DNA of 64,000 nt from Sycon ciliatum (GCF_964019385.1 NC_088645.1:42833331-42897330), one strand, 5' to 3'. Counted from the first letter of the stretch, positions 1-10,638 are shown. Notes: a model not told the origin generated them from the sequence alone. A program made the numbers and translations.

Positions 1-150
1 CACAGCATACTCAGAATTCACGTCTTGCAGAACGAGCACAATACTAACACTAACACAGCATACTCAGAATCCACCTCTTGCGGAACGAGCTCATACAAAC
101 ACAGCATACTCAGAATCCACCTCTTGCAGAACGAGCACAGTACTGGTGGC
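1..150 (-). repeat. Degenerate tandem repeats in the 3' flank of the Bel/Pao element
   Basis: The motif AGCATACTCAGAAT recurs at about 4, 57 and 103, and a shorter form TACTCAGAAT lies over the stop codon of the polyprotein at about 151, giving a period of 45-53 bp. On the minus strand each unit resembles the last codons of the polyprotein, so the 3' end of the reading frame appears to have been copied several times into the 3' untranslated region. The expected 3' LTR is not seen and would lie beyond the left edge. Confidence 0.6.
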
Positions 151-3100
151 TTACTCAGAATCCACCTCCAGTGGGACGAGCACATTGATTGGTCGGCGGT
201 AGGTCTTGCCGCGGACGAGAATGTCGACCACCCGTACGTTGCCATCTTTGCCTGGGTACACTTGCAGTATTCTTGCGAGCGGCCACTTCCCTCTTGGAGT
301 GCCAGGTTGCAAGAATAGCACTACTTCACCAACACGTACATTGCGGTGCAGATTGCGCCATCGTTGACGCAGGTTGAGCGCTGGGACGAGCTCCTTCAGC
401 CATCTGTCCCAGACGTCCTTACTCAGTCGCTGAACTGCTTTCCAGCGATGTCTTGGATTCACGCGATCAGCTTGATCAGCCAGTTCCTCAAGTGCCAGCG
501 ACAGGTCGGCATTGCTGGTGAGGAAATGCTGTGGCGTGAGTGGGGTGAGGTCACTCGGATCTGAGCTTATCGTCGTGAGCGGCCTGGTGTTGAGGAATGC
601 TTCCACAACTATGAACGCCGTACTCAGCTCCTCGTCTGTGCAGTCTCCGTGCTCCAGGATTCTACGCAACGCACGCTTGGCGCACTTCACCATCGACTCA
701 AACACGCCCCCATGATGGGGCGCCTGTGGGGGGGGGGGGGGGTTGAAACGCCACTCGATGTGCTCCGATGCGAGTGCAGCGCTCACTCTGCCGGAATTCA
801 GCTGCTCGACTGCATCCCGCAACTCCTTTTCCGCAGCTACGAAATTTGTGCTGTTGTCCGACACAATCAGAGCCGGTCGACCGCGTCGCTTCACAAATCT
901 ACTCAGAGCCAGCAGGAAACCATCAGTGTCGAGGGAGTATGCCATTTCCAGGTGCACTGCTCTTGACTGGAGGCAGGTGAAGACGCACAGATAGCGCTTG
1001 GTCTTGACCCTGCCACGACCTTGCTTCGTCAGGAATGGCCCTGCGAAATCCACGCCCGCTCCGTGAAACGCACGTACAGGTTCTGCTGTTCTGAAGCTTG
1101 GCAACGGCACCATCAACTGCTCAGCTGGCTTGGCCCACTGTAACTTGCAGCCAGGGCAGGAACATCGGTGAGCCTTGACAGCGCCGAGACCACCAACCAC
1201 CCAGAACTCGCCGTTGAGGTTTGCCAGTAAGTGGTTCTTTCCAGCCACATGCTTGCACTTCACATCCTCATGCGCAATACGTAGAGCCGTAACAGGGTGC
1301 TTGCCTGGCAGGATGATGGGTCGCCGGGCTCCACTGGGCAAATGATGAGCGGTTTTCAGGCGCCCGTTCATGCGGAGAAGCCCTGGCTTCGCGTCTCCAT
1401 CCCACTCTGGCATCAGATGGCTAAGTGCATGCGCCTTGGGCAATGGTTGACCGCTGCGCTGGGCCTTGATGACGTCACTGTAAGAGTCCTGCTGAGCGTT
1501 GGCAAACCAGTGGAATTCAGCATTGCAAACTTCGCTCACTGAGAGCTCGGGCACTTCTACTGCTGGCAGCGCGTGCCTTCGCTTCAAGGCCTTGCGAGTC
1601 GGACGGCTGCCATCGCGTGCGACACTGATGCTGGATGTAGCGCTGGATGACTGCTGCGCTGTAGGGTCTGCTGGCTGAGCCTGGCGGTGTCGGCAGTTGT
1701 CCGCAAAACGTTTGCACCATGCAGTGACCCGCACAAGTCGTAGCCAGCTGCTAAAGTTGACCGGGTTGAGTCGCCTAGTTTGCTGCTCGTCCTCTGCTGG
1801 TACTGTGACTAGTGTGGCCTCAATCATCCGCTTCAACTGGCCAGGTAATTCGGCTGTCGGAACAGAGTCTGGAAGCTTGGGCCAGTCATCCTCTGGTGCG
1901 CTGGAGAGGAAGGCAGGACCGTTCCACCACAACGTGTCGTTGGCCATGTCCTCTGCTAGTACACCACGCGTCGCTTTGTCAGCTGGGTTATTCTTGCCGC
2001 TGATGTGGTGCCACTGCTTGACGCTGGTCACTTCCTGGATGAGTGATACTCTGTTGCCGATGTCAACCTTGTACCGCCTGCTGTGGTTGCGGATCCAGCC
2101 AAGCACATTCATAGAGTCTGTCCAGAATGTGTGCTGGCTAATGGGTATCCCGATGGCTTGTTCCAGGTGCTGGCTCACGCGGATACCGAGTACCGCACCA
2201 CGTAGCTCAAGTTGAGGGATGCTCTGTCGACGAATTGGAGCTGGCTTTGCCTTGGCCATTGCCAGAGTTACTCTGACGTTGCCGGTAGCGTCCACTGCAC
2301 GCACGTATGCTGACGCGGCAATAGCTCGATCAGATGCGTCAACAAAGGTGTGAACCGACAGCTGGCTCTCTGGTGCACCTGGTGCCTTGAAGCTGCGTGG
2401 AGCCTGAACTCCTGAGAGAGCTGGCAGCTCACCGAACCAGGCTTGCCATTTCTTCGTCTCTGCGCTAGGGAGTCGCTCATCCCAGCCAACACCGAGTAGA
2501 CACAAGTCCTGGAAGAGAATGCGTGCCCGGATCGTGAATGGCGCGATCTGGCCTCTCGGGTCGAACACAGTCGACAGCCCGCTCAGCACTGAACGCTTCG
2601 TTGGGCTCTGCTTGGTCTGCTGGTAGCGGAAGGTGAACGTGTCGGACTGTGCATGCCAGCTGACGCCGAGTGTCTTCACTGTTGGTAGGCAGCTGTGAGC
2701 ATCTCGCTCACCCAAGTTTAACACCGCTTCCTTGGCACGGTCGGCCTCTGGGATGGACTCCATGACGGCTGCACTGTTCGATAACCACTTCCGCAAGTGG
2801 AACCCACCCTGCGCTAGGAGACACTGCGTTTGCTGCTGGGTGTTGCACGCAGCTTCGTCGGATGCAGCCGAGCTCAGCAGGTCGTCCACATACGTGGACT
2901 TGTCGATGGCTTCCACCGCTGCTGCAGAGTACCCGTCACCAAAGTGTTCCAGGGTCTTCTTGACCGCCTTGCCTGCCAGGTAGGGGGATGCCTTTATGCC
3001 GAACACTAGCCGGTTCCACTCAAACACACAGACTTCTCCATCCACCCTCCACAGGAAACGATGGTATTTCCTGTCACTTTCTGCGAGAACGACTTGCGGG

Positions 3101-5310
3101 AACATTTCAGCGATGTCCGCTACCAGAGCAACTGGCTCCATACAAAAACGCAGCAGCACAGAGGATACGTCGTTTTGCAGTGCTGAACCGGTCAACATCT
3201 CGTCGTTAATCGAGACACCGTTGCACTCTGCAGCTGCGTCAAAGACAATTCCGACTTTCGTGGTACTCTTATCGTCGCGTACCAGCGGAAAGTGCGGCAG
3301 ATACCATTGGTCCTCTCCGTCAGCTTGCTCAGTAGGTTCCATGCTGACGTAGCCTTTCTCAATATGACTGTTCATGACCTCGTGATACTGCTTCTTCACT
3401 GCTGGTCGCTTGTCCAGTGCTTTTTCCAAGGACCTCAACCGCTGCTCGGCCATGATGCGGTTGGAGGTCAGCTGAGGCTGTGACTGGCTGCTCGCCCATG
3501 GAATGGACATCGTGTAGCGCTCGTCTTCATACCGCACAGTGTCGTTGGTGTGTAACTCGGCCTGGCGATCAGCTGGCGATGGCGTCTCGACATTGGATGC
3601 TGCCGCTTCCGTGCCCACCTTTTCTGTTTCCCAGAACTTGTGAACGATCTCATCGAGCTTACTTTCTTCTTGTACGCCAGCCTCAGTGCACAGGGCGATG
3701 CAGGTATGTTGCAGTGCAGTACTGTTGTTCCCCAAGGGGCCGAAACACACCCAACCGAGTGGTGTGCGCCGGGCAATCAGTCCGCTCTCTGAGTGGCCGC
3801 TGCGCTCCTCCAGTGACGTGTGCAGCTCTGCTGCATTCAGACCGATCAGAATGCCCACTGTGGGAGACGGCAATGGCTGGAATTCGATGTTTCCTGCCCA
3901 CGTGTCGCTGTTCTGGGCCCAGTCCACCGTACTCATTGGCGTTACAGCTGGCAGCACCCACGCACTAAACTGGGCCAGTCTGCCGTCTTGAGTCTGGACA
4001 CCGACATTGATGTGCGGTAGGGTACCACTAACTGTCTTCCCTCCGAGTACTGTGGTCTGCAATGACTCTTGAGGACCCGTAAGTCCAAGCTCCTGGGCCA
4101 CAGACTCGGTGACGTAACTCGTTGATGACGCTGAGTCGAGCAGGGCGGTCACCTGCATCTGGCGGTCCTTGTTGACTAGTGTGGCAGACACGGTCATGAA
4201 CGCCATTCCACCGGACGCGCGTAGAGTCGCAGCTGGCTCTTGCAGGATGTGCAGTGCCGCACCTGCTGACGGCACGCTGGCTGTTGGCGATGCTGTGCGC
4301 TGCCTGGCTGCCTGTGTCGAACTGCTGACCGCTGTGTGTCTGGCCTTGGCGTCAGTAGTAGAGATATTAATGTGTGGCTTGTCCGATTTCCAAACATGTA
4401 ACAAACTGTTATGTTTTCGTCCACACGCATCGCATGGCTTAGCAGAGCAGTCATTTGAACGATGCCCTGTCTGTAGGCAATTCGTACAAACGCTGTACAG
4501 GGGCTTGACTGCTCCCCACCTCTCGCGCACCGACATCTTGCGCAGCTCAGCACATACAGCAAGGGCGTGATGCCCCTGGCACACCGGGCACACCGTTGTT
4601 CGTGGCTCTGGTGCCGAGGCCGACGTTGTTCTGCTGCTAGCTGCTGGAACGGCGGCCATGGTGTGGTGGCCTTGCGTACGCCCTGTAGCCGCTTTCTCCG
4701 GCTTTTTGACCGTCAGGACGTCCCCAATGCGAGCATCGACCTGGCGCATGCGCTGCACTCTATCCAGCAGCCATCTGGACAGGTCATCCACGTTACCAGT
4801 GGCGTCGTCATAACGCTCAATGTAGCGCAGCAGAAGGTTGCGGGGCAGTTTCTGTGTAACCGTTACGTACATCTCTCTTCCCGGCATGATGTGGCCCGCC
4901 TGCATGTTTAGCAGCACGTTGCGGAGCTTGATGGCGAGCGTCTGCAGAGCGGTGGTGTCTTTGTCGTGCTGAATGCGTGGCAGTGCATACAGCTCTTTCT
5001 GCTGGCGCTCGAGCTTGCGCTGGCTGCCACCATACCACGCATCCAGCTCAGCCATTGCGGACTGGTACGCACCCTCGCCGTCCAGCAAGTCCGCTATCAG
5101 ATCTTCTGCTGCTCCACCGGCCACTGCTTCGCGAAGACGAGCCATCTTGTAGTGGTCGGACACATATGGGTCCTCGTCCACCAGACGCAAAAAACGCTGC
5201 TGCCACTTCATGTAGCTGCTCTCTTCCCCATTAAATTTGGCAGCTCCAACGGTTTTATTTGTGCCTGGCGAATGCCCTGGCGCCAACCGTCTGGTATGCC
5301 GTCTGCCCAT
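151..5310 (-). CDS. pol: Bel/Pao LTR retrotransposon polyprotein (capsid part through integrase)
   Basis: A 1719-codon open frame with the Bel/Pao domain order. Residues ~25-200 resemble the Pao Gag domain (DUF1759). Cys/His zinc-knuckle motifs lie around residues 240-305. An aspartic protease has the DSA-type active site at Asp392. The Pao-type reverse transcriptase has YVDD with aspartates at 809-810. RNase H follows (FVDAS motif), then an integrase with a zinc-binding HHCC region and a D1421, D1485, E1538 triad. The C-terminus matches the DUF5641-type end of Bel/Pao proteins. Replication would be by reverse transcription in Gag particles followed by integration. There is no internal stop over 5.1 kb, so the copy is young. 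The first methionine is probably not the true start: the conserved Gag domain begins at the junction with the upstream frame (5208-6272), which lies one register away. Confidence 0.95.
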   Translation of the reverse strand: MGRRHTRRLAPGHSPGTNKTVGAAKFNGEESSYMKWQQRFLRLVDEDPYVSDHYKMARLREAVAGGAAEDLIADLLDGEGAYQSAMAELDAWYGGSQRKLERQQKELYALPRIQHDKDTTALQTLAIKLRNVLLNMQAGHIMPGREMYVTVTQKLPRNLLLRYIERYDDATGNVDDLSRWLLDRVQRMRQVDARIGDVLTVKKPEKAATGRTQGHHTMAAVPAASSRTTSASAPEPRTTVCPVCQGHHALAVCAELRKMSVRERWGAVKPLYSVCTNCLQTGHRSNDCSAKPCDACGRKHNSLLHVWKSDKPHINISTTDAKARHTAVSSSTQAARQRTASPTASVPSAGAALHILQEPAATLRASGGMAFMTVSATLVNKDRQMQVTALLDSASSTSYVTESVAQELGLTGPQESLQTTVLGGKTVSGTLPHINVGVQTQDGRLAQFSAWVLPAVTPMSTVDWAQNSDTWAGNIEFQPLPSPTVGILIGLNAAELHTSLEERSGHSESGLIARRTPLGWVCFGPLGNNSTALQHTCIALCTEAGVQEESKLDEIVHKFWETEKVGTEAAASNVETPSPADRQAELHTNDTVRYEDERYTMSIPWASSQSQPQLTSNRIMAEQRLRSLEKALDKRPAVKKQYHEVMNSHIEKGYVSMEPTEQADGEDQWYLPHFPLVRDDKSTTKVGIVFDAAAECNGVSINDEMLTGSALQNDVSSVLLRFCMEPVALVADIAEMFPQVVLAESDRKYHRFLWRVDGEVCVFEWNRLVFGIKASPYLAGKAVKKTLEHFGDGYSAAAVEAIDKSTYVDDLLSSAASDEAACNTQQQTQCLLAQGGFHLRKWLSNSAAVMESIPEADRAKEAVLNLGERDAHSCLPTVKTLGVSWHAQSDTFTFRYQQTKQSPTKRSVLSGLSTVFDPRGQIAPFTIRARILFQDLCLLGVGWDERLPSAETKKWQAWFGELPALSGVQAPRSFKAPGAPESQLSVHTFVDASDRAIAASAYVRAVDATGNVRVTLAMAKAKPAPIRRQSIPQLELRGAVLGIRVSQHLEQAIGIPISQHTFWTDSMNVLGWIRNHSRRYKVDIGNRVSLIQEVTSVKQWHHISGKNNPADKATRGVLAEDMANDTLWWNGPAFLSSAPEDDWPKLPDSVPTAELPGQLKRMIEATLVTVPAEDEQQTRRLNPVNFSSWLRLVRVTAWCKRFADNCRHRQAQPADPTAQQSSSATSSISVARDGSRPTRKALKRRHALPAVEVPELSVSEVCNAEFHWFANAQQDSYSDVIKAQRSGQPLPKAHALSHLMPEWDGDAKPGLLRMNGRLKTAHHLPSGARRPIILPGKHPVTALRIAHEDVKCKHVAGKNHLLANLNGEFWVVGGLGAVKAHRCSCPGCKLQWAKPAEQLMVPLPSFRTAEPVRAFHGAGVDFAGPFLTKQGRGRVKTKRYLCVFTCLQSRAVHLEMAYSLDTDGFLLALSRFVKRRGRPALIVSDNSTNFVAAEKELRDAVEQLNSGRVSAALASEHIEWRFNPPPPPQAPHHGGVFESMVKCAKRALRRILEHGDCTDEELSTAFIVVEAFLNTRPLTTISSDPSDLTPLTPQHFLTSNADLSLALEELADQADRVNPRHRWKAVQRLSKDVWDRWLKELVPALNLRQRWRNLHRNVRVGEVVLFLQPGTPRGKWPLARILQVYPGKDGNVRVVDILVRGKTYRRPINVLVPLEVDSE

Positions 5311-6272
5311 TTCTGCACGCGGGCCATGTCGGGTGGGAGCGTCTGATGTTCGACGATTCGACGAGGCTGTGGTCTGTACGTCTGCTGCGGTTGTGACTGT
5401 TGTGGTGGCGGCTGCGGCTGTGGCATGCTCAGTGCACCCGCAACGGTTACAGGTAGCTGATTGAGCAGTGGTTGCTGCCGCACTAGGTACGAGGCAGCTG
5501 CTACTGGTTGGTGCACTGAAGCGTGGTGATGGTGCACGGCTCGCTTTCCGTGCTGCACTGCCATTGTGTGCTGCACTGCAGCTCCTGGATGCCGCACAGC
5601 TGAGTGCCAGATTGGCCTTGGCTGCTGAGCCTGACTGAATGACACTGCGGAATCGTCGGAGGCCTCAGACGTGCCAGCTGACTGCCTTGCGGCTAACGTT
5701 CTCCAGTCCATGTTCCGCGCGCCATCCACTGCTGCTGTATGTTCAGTCAGGCTATCATATCCCCGGGTTTCGGCACCAGCTTGCACTGCTGGCTTGACAA
5801 CGCGACCCTGGTCCACACGACTCAATGATACGCACTTTGCGGCCGGGACGACACGAGTATTGCCACATCTTTGCAAGGCATCGTCAAACTTGGCAAGTTC
5901 CTCCGCAGTCAAGCCATGCCCTCGTCGCCTCGGGGAACTCCTCTGGGACAGCTGCTCCGTTTTTATTGCTTCCTCTAACGCCAACTTTTTGGCCCAAATG
6001 TCCTTGCGGAGTTCAATCTCCCTTTTCTTTACATCTAACTCCATGGTGGCGAGCTCCCCCGCCGCTTCCAGCTCTGTAGCTTTCAGTTCGACCTTGAGCT
6101 GGGAACCGCTACTGGCCGTGGACGGGACAGCGGACACCGAGCTCCTTTTATCCGCAGCCGCGGCGAGTTCGGGCTCCTCGTGTCCATATCTCAATGGTGG
6201 CACACCCTTGGTTGAGCGTTGGCTCGTACGCGGAGCTGACGCCGAGGACATGATGCTAACTTTACGTTCCAC
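5208..6272 (-). CDS. gag: Bel/Pao element N-terminal Gag-like frame
   Basis: A 354-codon frame directly upstream of, and overlapping by 103 bp, the large Bel/Pao frame. Residues ~58-115 are rich in Glu, Lys, Leu and Ala with heptad-like spacing and should form a coiled coil. The C-terminal half is rich in Gln, Pro and His (residues ~230-320). It ends just where the conserved DUF1759 capsid domain starts in the other frame, so the two frames are parts of one Gag-Pol reading unit. Two ATGs lie close together (codons 1 and 8); the start is uncertain. It was assigned by position and composition, since the N-terminal part of Bel/Pao Gag is poorly conserved. Confidence 0.75.
   Translation of the reverse strand: MERKVSIMSSASAPRTSQRSTKGVPPLRYGHEEPELAAAADKRSSVSAVPSTASSGSQLKVELKATELEAAGELATMELDVKKREIELRKDIWAKKLALEEAIKTEQLSQRSSPRRRGHGLTAEELAKFDDALQRCGNTRVVPAAKCVSLSRVDQGRVVKPAVQAGAETRGYDSLTEHTAAVDGARNMDWRTLAARQSAGTSEASDDSAVSFSQAQQPRPIWHSAVRHPGAAVQHTMAVQHGKRAVHHHHASVHQPVAAASYLVRQQPLLNQLPVTVAGALSMPQPQPPPQQSQPQQTYRPQPRRIVEHQTLPPDMARVQKWADGIPDGWRQGIRQAQIKPLELPNLMGKRAAT
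5232..5238 (-). other. Gag/Pol frame junction with a slippery-type heptamer
   Basis: On the minus strand the upstream frame reads A AAT TTA in the correct register, a heptamer of the X XXY YYZ type that supports -1 ribosomal frameshifting in some retroviruses (Rous sarcoma virus uses A AAU UUA). A -1 slip here moves exactly from the upstream to the downstream frame. The same run of A and T could equally be the site of a one-base deletion in what was one frame. The second view is favoured by the capsid domain lying downstream, since a rare frameshift would starve the element of capsid. No clear downstream hairpin was seen. Confidence 0.5.
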
Positions 6273-6356
6273 AGCACTATAACTTTACTACAATGTCTAC
6301 ATACTACTACACTCTACAGAACAAGCTCAGTCCGAGATCCAGCTCGAAGGACCAGT

Positions 6357-7001
6357 TGTTTAGGACTCTTTCTCTTTCGGAGAAGACTGTATTAAATTCT
6401 AATTGTTCGAACTCTGGTGTAGTGAACTGACACTCGGAAAACAACATGCAGACATGGAACACAACTAAAAATGCAGAGAATGAAACCAGGAAAACGCAAA
6501 GGCAAACAACAACCACAACTGTCACTAATCTGGGCAAGAAGCTAACCACCATTCTCTCAAACTTGACAAACTCTCTCTCTCTCAAATCGCTGTCCTCAGC
6601 AAAACGTGCCCGCGTGCGTGCATTGGCTTGCGCCGCATGCATGTACACAACGACGTGGCATAGAGAGAAAATGCAGCGTACAGAAAATGCATGAATCATC
6701 GTAGCCATAGAGATACTAGTTATGGCGACTGCCAAAGTCCGCGTGCACGTGCAGCGCGGAGTGCAGGTGCAACAAAAAGAAAAGCAATAATAATTTGAAT
6801 GCAGAACAAAACAGAAACTAGCAATCTGCTGAAGTGAAAGACTAAAGAATTGGAAAACAGTGTCTGTCAAGGGGTGCTTGCACCCAGCAACAGGGTGACA
6901 GCACACCCTGTCAGCGAGAGTAAGTTTCGCCAAGTAGATCGTAGCGGAGTTGCCGCGGATGGCGATAATGCAACGGATCAAGTACTAGTAAGTACATGTA
7001 C
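6357..7001 (-). repeat. Candidate 5' LTR and leader of the Bel/Pao element
   Basis: Between the Gag start and about 7.0 kb there is no convincing coding sequence. On the minus strand an ...ACA end at about 6357 is followed by a CTGGTCCTTCGAGC stretch, which I recall as a common leader motif next to the LTR in Bel elements. A TGTACATG start at about 7001 would give a 645-bp LTR. The partner LTR is outside the window, so the borders are guesses. The 224-codon minus-strand frame at 6307-6981 lies inside this region and is not taken as a gene. Confidence 0.3.
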
Positions 7002-7730
7002 ATTGCAACCAAATTAGTGTGTCAACAATTCTACTTATAATAAATTAGCACGATTCACAAGATATTCCGCTCGTGAACATGTCGTGGTACGAACACGCAT
7101 AGCAATTACTGTATCGTAAAATGTGTCGACGTAAACGTAACAGATATGCACTCGTGATGTAACAGATCTAACAGACTAACAAATAAATATTACACTCGCG
7201 AAATGCATAGCAGTAATACGCACCGCACCAATATTGCAAGCGACCTAGCAGGTCTTAACAATACTGCCCTTGCAGCATGTGACAGTTCTGTACACAAATC
7301 GTAACTACAATACACTAATAGTATCAACGTGCAACATGTGACATGTGATAGTTCTGTACACTAGTTAACTAACTTTCTATCCAAAATTGAGATGAAATGG
7401 GCTGCCGAGTGAGCTTTGGCGACATTTAACAAAGCTGAAAGATAAGCGACAATGTCGCTGACGCGGACCAAGTATTCAAATTTCACAAAAATCAGGCACG
7501 CGGTTTACCCGTTCAATTTTTCTGTATTTCGGCCAACGATGGTTCTGATCTGTACATCAGGGAGTCGTACAAGCTCGGGTTTGTGTGACTCCACGTCACA
7601 GATCTACTCACACGATTAGTACGTACTGTACATGTATTATGAACTGTTAAAAAAAATAAAAAAATTGGCCTTGGCTCCATTTTGGTGCGGGAGGGCCCGG
7701 GAATCACTAGTTTTTTTTGGTCTCGCCTTA
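7002..7730. other. No gene seen
   Basis: AT-rich sequence with only short frames on both strands and no recognisable repeat borders. It lies between the Bel/Pao element and the first mini-exon copy. Confidence 0.5.
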
Positions 7731-7756
7731 CAGACAAAAAATGTTGTTCAACTTAC

Positions 7757-7828
7757 CGTAGCTGTTGTAGCAGAGGACATGGCAGAAACTGAACTTGACA
7801 GGCTTTCTGGTGCAGTGGTAGGCCTTAC
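7757..7828 (-). other. Mini-exon-like copy A1 (72 nt, phase 0)
   Basis: The minus strand reads CTGCAG at 7834-7829, then 24 open codons rich in Ser, Thr, Ala and Pro, then GTAAGT at 7756-7751. Borders and length are identical to copies A2 (11948-12019) and A3 (14711-14782). A long (TG)n tract sits just upstream of the 3' splice site, as in all five copies. Compared with A2 there are four substitutions, three of them synonymous. A 72-nt symmetrical phase-0 cassette could be included or skipped without changing frame. It could be an exon of a mucin-like protein or simply a repeat with chance splice motifs. Confidence 0.45.
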
Positions 7829-7841
7829 CTGCAGCTGATGG

Positions 7842-7966
<125 letters not shown>

Positions 7967-8008
7967 CACATCATGCGAGTGTGTGCACATGCAGACAGTC
8001 ACTCAAAC

Positions 8009-9731
8009 TAGGGATTTCAGTCACGTGATCTGCGGGGGCAAAAGTACCTTGACACGCATGCATGCATTTTGAATGCCAGGCATGGCACAGCTCAGAGCGG
8101 GGTCTTCGGCGTAGATTTTAGGTAGGGAGAGTGAGTTTATCGCCGTTTTTATTGGCGCACCGTTGAAGAGTAGGTTTCAAGCTTTCGTTTGGTGCCTCAC
8201 ACGGCGAATTCGTGCCCATATTACGCATCTCGATAGATTCTTGTAGATTTCAAAGTCGCTTTTGAGGTGTTTGCCTTGGTTCCACACTCAAGCATCAGTC
8301 AGAATCAGATTCTACGGCATCGATTTAGTCAAGGTAGGTTCCTTCAGACGGCATGAAGGGTCGCGATCGGTAGCGGAAATTGTTTGAACGCCATTACACA
8401 GTATGGAGGTGGAGAAGAAAGACGATTGGCTTCCGCCTTCCTCTGTGTTCATGGTGTTGTCCCGGGCAGTAGTTGAACTCTCGTTGAGGGCGAGAAGCAA
8501 AAATTATACCAAGTAAGTTAGCATAATTTGATTTTGCTAGTTGCAGCCGTGGATGGAAAGGATTTCGAGACGATGTGAAAATTGCCAGGAACAAAATCGG
8601 GCGTATCAGACAGTGGAGAAAAAATTTGCTGAAGAACAAGGCAAGTGACGACCTCAGTGAATTACTAAGTCATCCTTTTGAACTGCCTCTCAATCAAATT
8701 GTAAAGCAGATAACCACACACTGAACGAAAAATCGTATCTTGTGTCTGATTCTTGTCCAAGAAAGAAACATTGAACTGCAAGGACAATTGTGGGCTGCAG
8801 GGATTGCAAATTGCATGGATTGTATAAGTTTGGAAAATTATATCAGTGTTATCAAATTTCCACACCTGAGCAGTCGTACGTGCTGAGGTGTGGACATTTG
8901 CAACAGTTCATGTCCACGCTGGACCAGCCGTTGATGTCAGTGCTGAAGCAACAGTTGATGTTGATGCCGGCGCAGCAAATGATGGCGCTTTGGAGCCCGC
9001 ACCCGACATAGCAGGTCTTGACCCTGTGTGTGGCACCAGACTTGATCTTCCATGTGTCATACAAGTGCGTGGTTGTTCCAGGCTGGTATTTTACTGAACT
9101 TATCTCTTATATTATAAATACTCACCGCTGGCTGGCTTCTGTGTACAATAATCAATAGCCTCTAGTATGGTCGTTGTGCGGCTAATGACATTTTTATGTG
9201 CGTCTCTGATTCGTTGCAGCCGAAAACGGGCCCTGTGTGACATCAGAGCTTGCTGTCTACTCGTCTAGTTTCCCACATGCATGCTATATAACTTAAATGT
9301 TGTGTTTGCCGTATTTCTGTCATATTCCACCTATTACCATGTTGAATTATGCGTGAAATATACTGTTGCTAGGGCCGTTGCTAAGGACGCCATTGCTGCG
9401 GTCATTTGGAATTTTGGAAAAAAACTTTTATCTTCCGTTCCGTCACAACCAGGGCCATCCTTGATCCAAGTTTGGCCACGATCGGATGAAGTTTATTTGT
9501 TGCTATGGTGTTGCTAGGGAGTATGGGAATTCCATTTTGTGCCATCCTGCAGATCCAATTTGTATGTGTGTTCATCAAGGTTGGTGCGCTATGTTTGAAT
9601 GCTCATAACTTTGGAAATACTGCTTGGATTCCGTTCAAATTTTCTGTGGACAGTCCTTACACATAGATGCTTCAGGGAAACTTGTTAGTTGGAGCAAAGC
9701 GCTGCTCAGAAAAAACCGCCTGAAATCCCTA
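8009..9731. mobile_element. Inserted 1.72-kb DNA transposon, hAT-like ends, with empty-site proof
   Basis: The inserted segment begins TAGGGATTTCAG and ends with its exact reverse complement (9720-9731). It is flanked by CTCAAAC on both sides (8002-8008 and 9732-9738). The duplicated segment at 13020-13050 has the same flanks joined with a single CTCAAAC, which is the unoccupied site. The 12-bp TIR starting TAGGG suggests hAT, although hAT normally gives 8-bp target duplications; the eighth base matches only if an outer A is counted. No intact transposase is visible; the plus-strand frames at 8403-9097 may be its remains. Confidence 0.8.
8403..8724 (+). pseudogene. Possible two-exon remnant inside the inserted transposon
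   Basis: An ATG frame from 8403 runs 36 codons to AA/GTAAGT at 8513. Joining to TTGCAG/ at 8546 keeps the frame open for a further basic stretch (about 58 codons, many Lys/Arg) up to a TGA at 8722-8724. The same frame stays open past that stop to about 8882. The inferred 34-nt intron is very short, so this may instead be a decayed transposase frame. Another frame on this strand, 8888-9097, is open for 69 codons but unrecognised. No domain was recognised in any of these. Confidence 0.3.
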
Positions 9732-10514
9732 CTCAAACATTCGTACACGCGATCACCAAAAAAACATCAATCTCAGCAGTTGGTCGTACATCAATCTCCT
9801 TCAAGCCAAGTTACAGAAAAGCTCAGTACACTATGGGCAAGCCTGGCGCAATAGGGCTTGAAAGTGATAGCGTCAAAACGGCCAGGGAGTAGTCAGTTCA
9901 CGTTATATTTCTAGGTTTGAATCCACTAAGTGTGACTTTGCTATTGCCTACAGTGTGTGGGTGCAAAGCAACTAGTGCTGCGCACGGGTTGTCGGGTACC
10001 CGAGCTACTCGTGAGGACCTCGGGTAAACGGGCATAGAATAGTACCCGAAACCCGAAGTCGCAGATGACATCATGTACAGCGTGAGTGTACAAATTCATG
10101 TAATACTCCGCATGTCTACCCAGTGTGTAAGGGAAGGGGTGCATTGTGGTGTTACCATGGAAACATTACCCGATCGGGTACCCGTGCTACCCGTGAAAAC
10201 TACCCGAACCCGATACCGGAAGAAAATGCTTCCCGACTCAGCCCTAATAGCAACCCACTCATGTCTTATGCAGGTGAGACTTTTTCTTCGCCACCAGTTG
10301 TCACCCCATCCTCATCAGCCAACCCGGTAAATTTTATCGGCTATATCACCTTGCTGTGAGTAAGACTGCTTGAAATGTGTTTAGATCCATCCATATTGCT
10401 GTTTTTTGTGAAAGCCTGAGCGCGCCTTTGGGCACGCATGAAACGCAAGCGTACCACGTCCACGCACCAGTTGTGAACACAGCTTAACAATATGGGTTAC
10501 GTCGTTCAACTTAC

Positions 10515-10607
10515 TCTCGTTGCTGTAGGAGAGACAGGGGCAGGGGTAGTGGCAGAAGCTGAACTTGAGCGGCTGTCTTGTGCAGCAATGGGACTAGAAA
10601 CAGGTAC
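10515..10607 (-). other. Mini-exon-like copy B1 (93 nt, phase 0)
   Basis: The minus strand reads CTGCAG at 10613-10608, then 31 open codons (Ser, Ala, Pro and Thr rich), then GTAAGT at 10514-10509. B is related to A: both contain a GCACnAGA..GCCnnTCAAGTTC core, and B is seven codons longer. Its sister copy B2 (13739-13831) has the same length and borders. The (TG)n tract again lies just upstream of the 3' splice site. Confidence 0.45.
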
Positions 10608-10624
10608 CTGCAGTTTATCACACC

Positions 10625-10638
10625 GGCACAGACACACG

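Noticed and set aside
6307..6981. 224-codon minus-strand frame upstream of Gag
   Set aside because: Lies in the probable LTR/leader of the Bel/Pao element; hydrophobic, without a domain or a splice context.
8888..9097. Ala/Asp-rich plus-strand frame as a host exon
   Set aside because: It lies inside the 8009-9731 transposon, which is absent from the duplicate segment, so it cannot be a conserved host exon.
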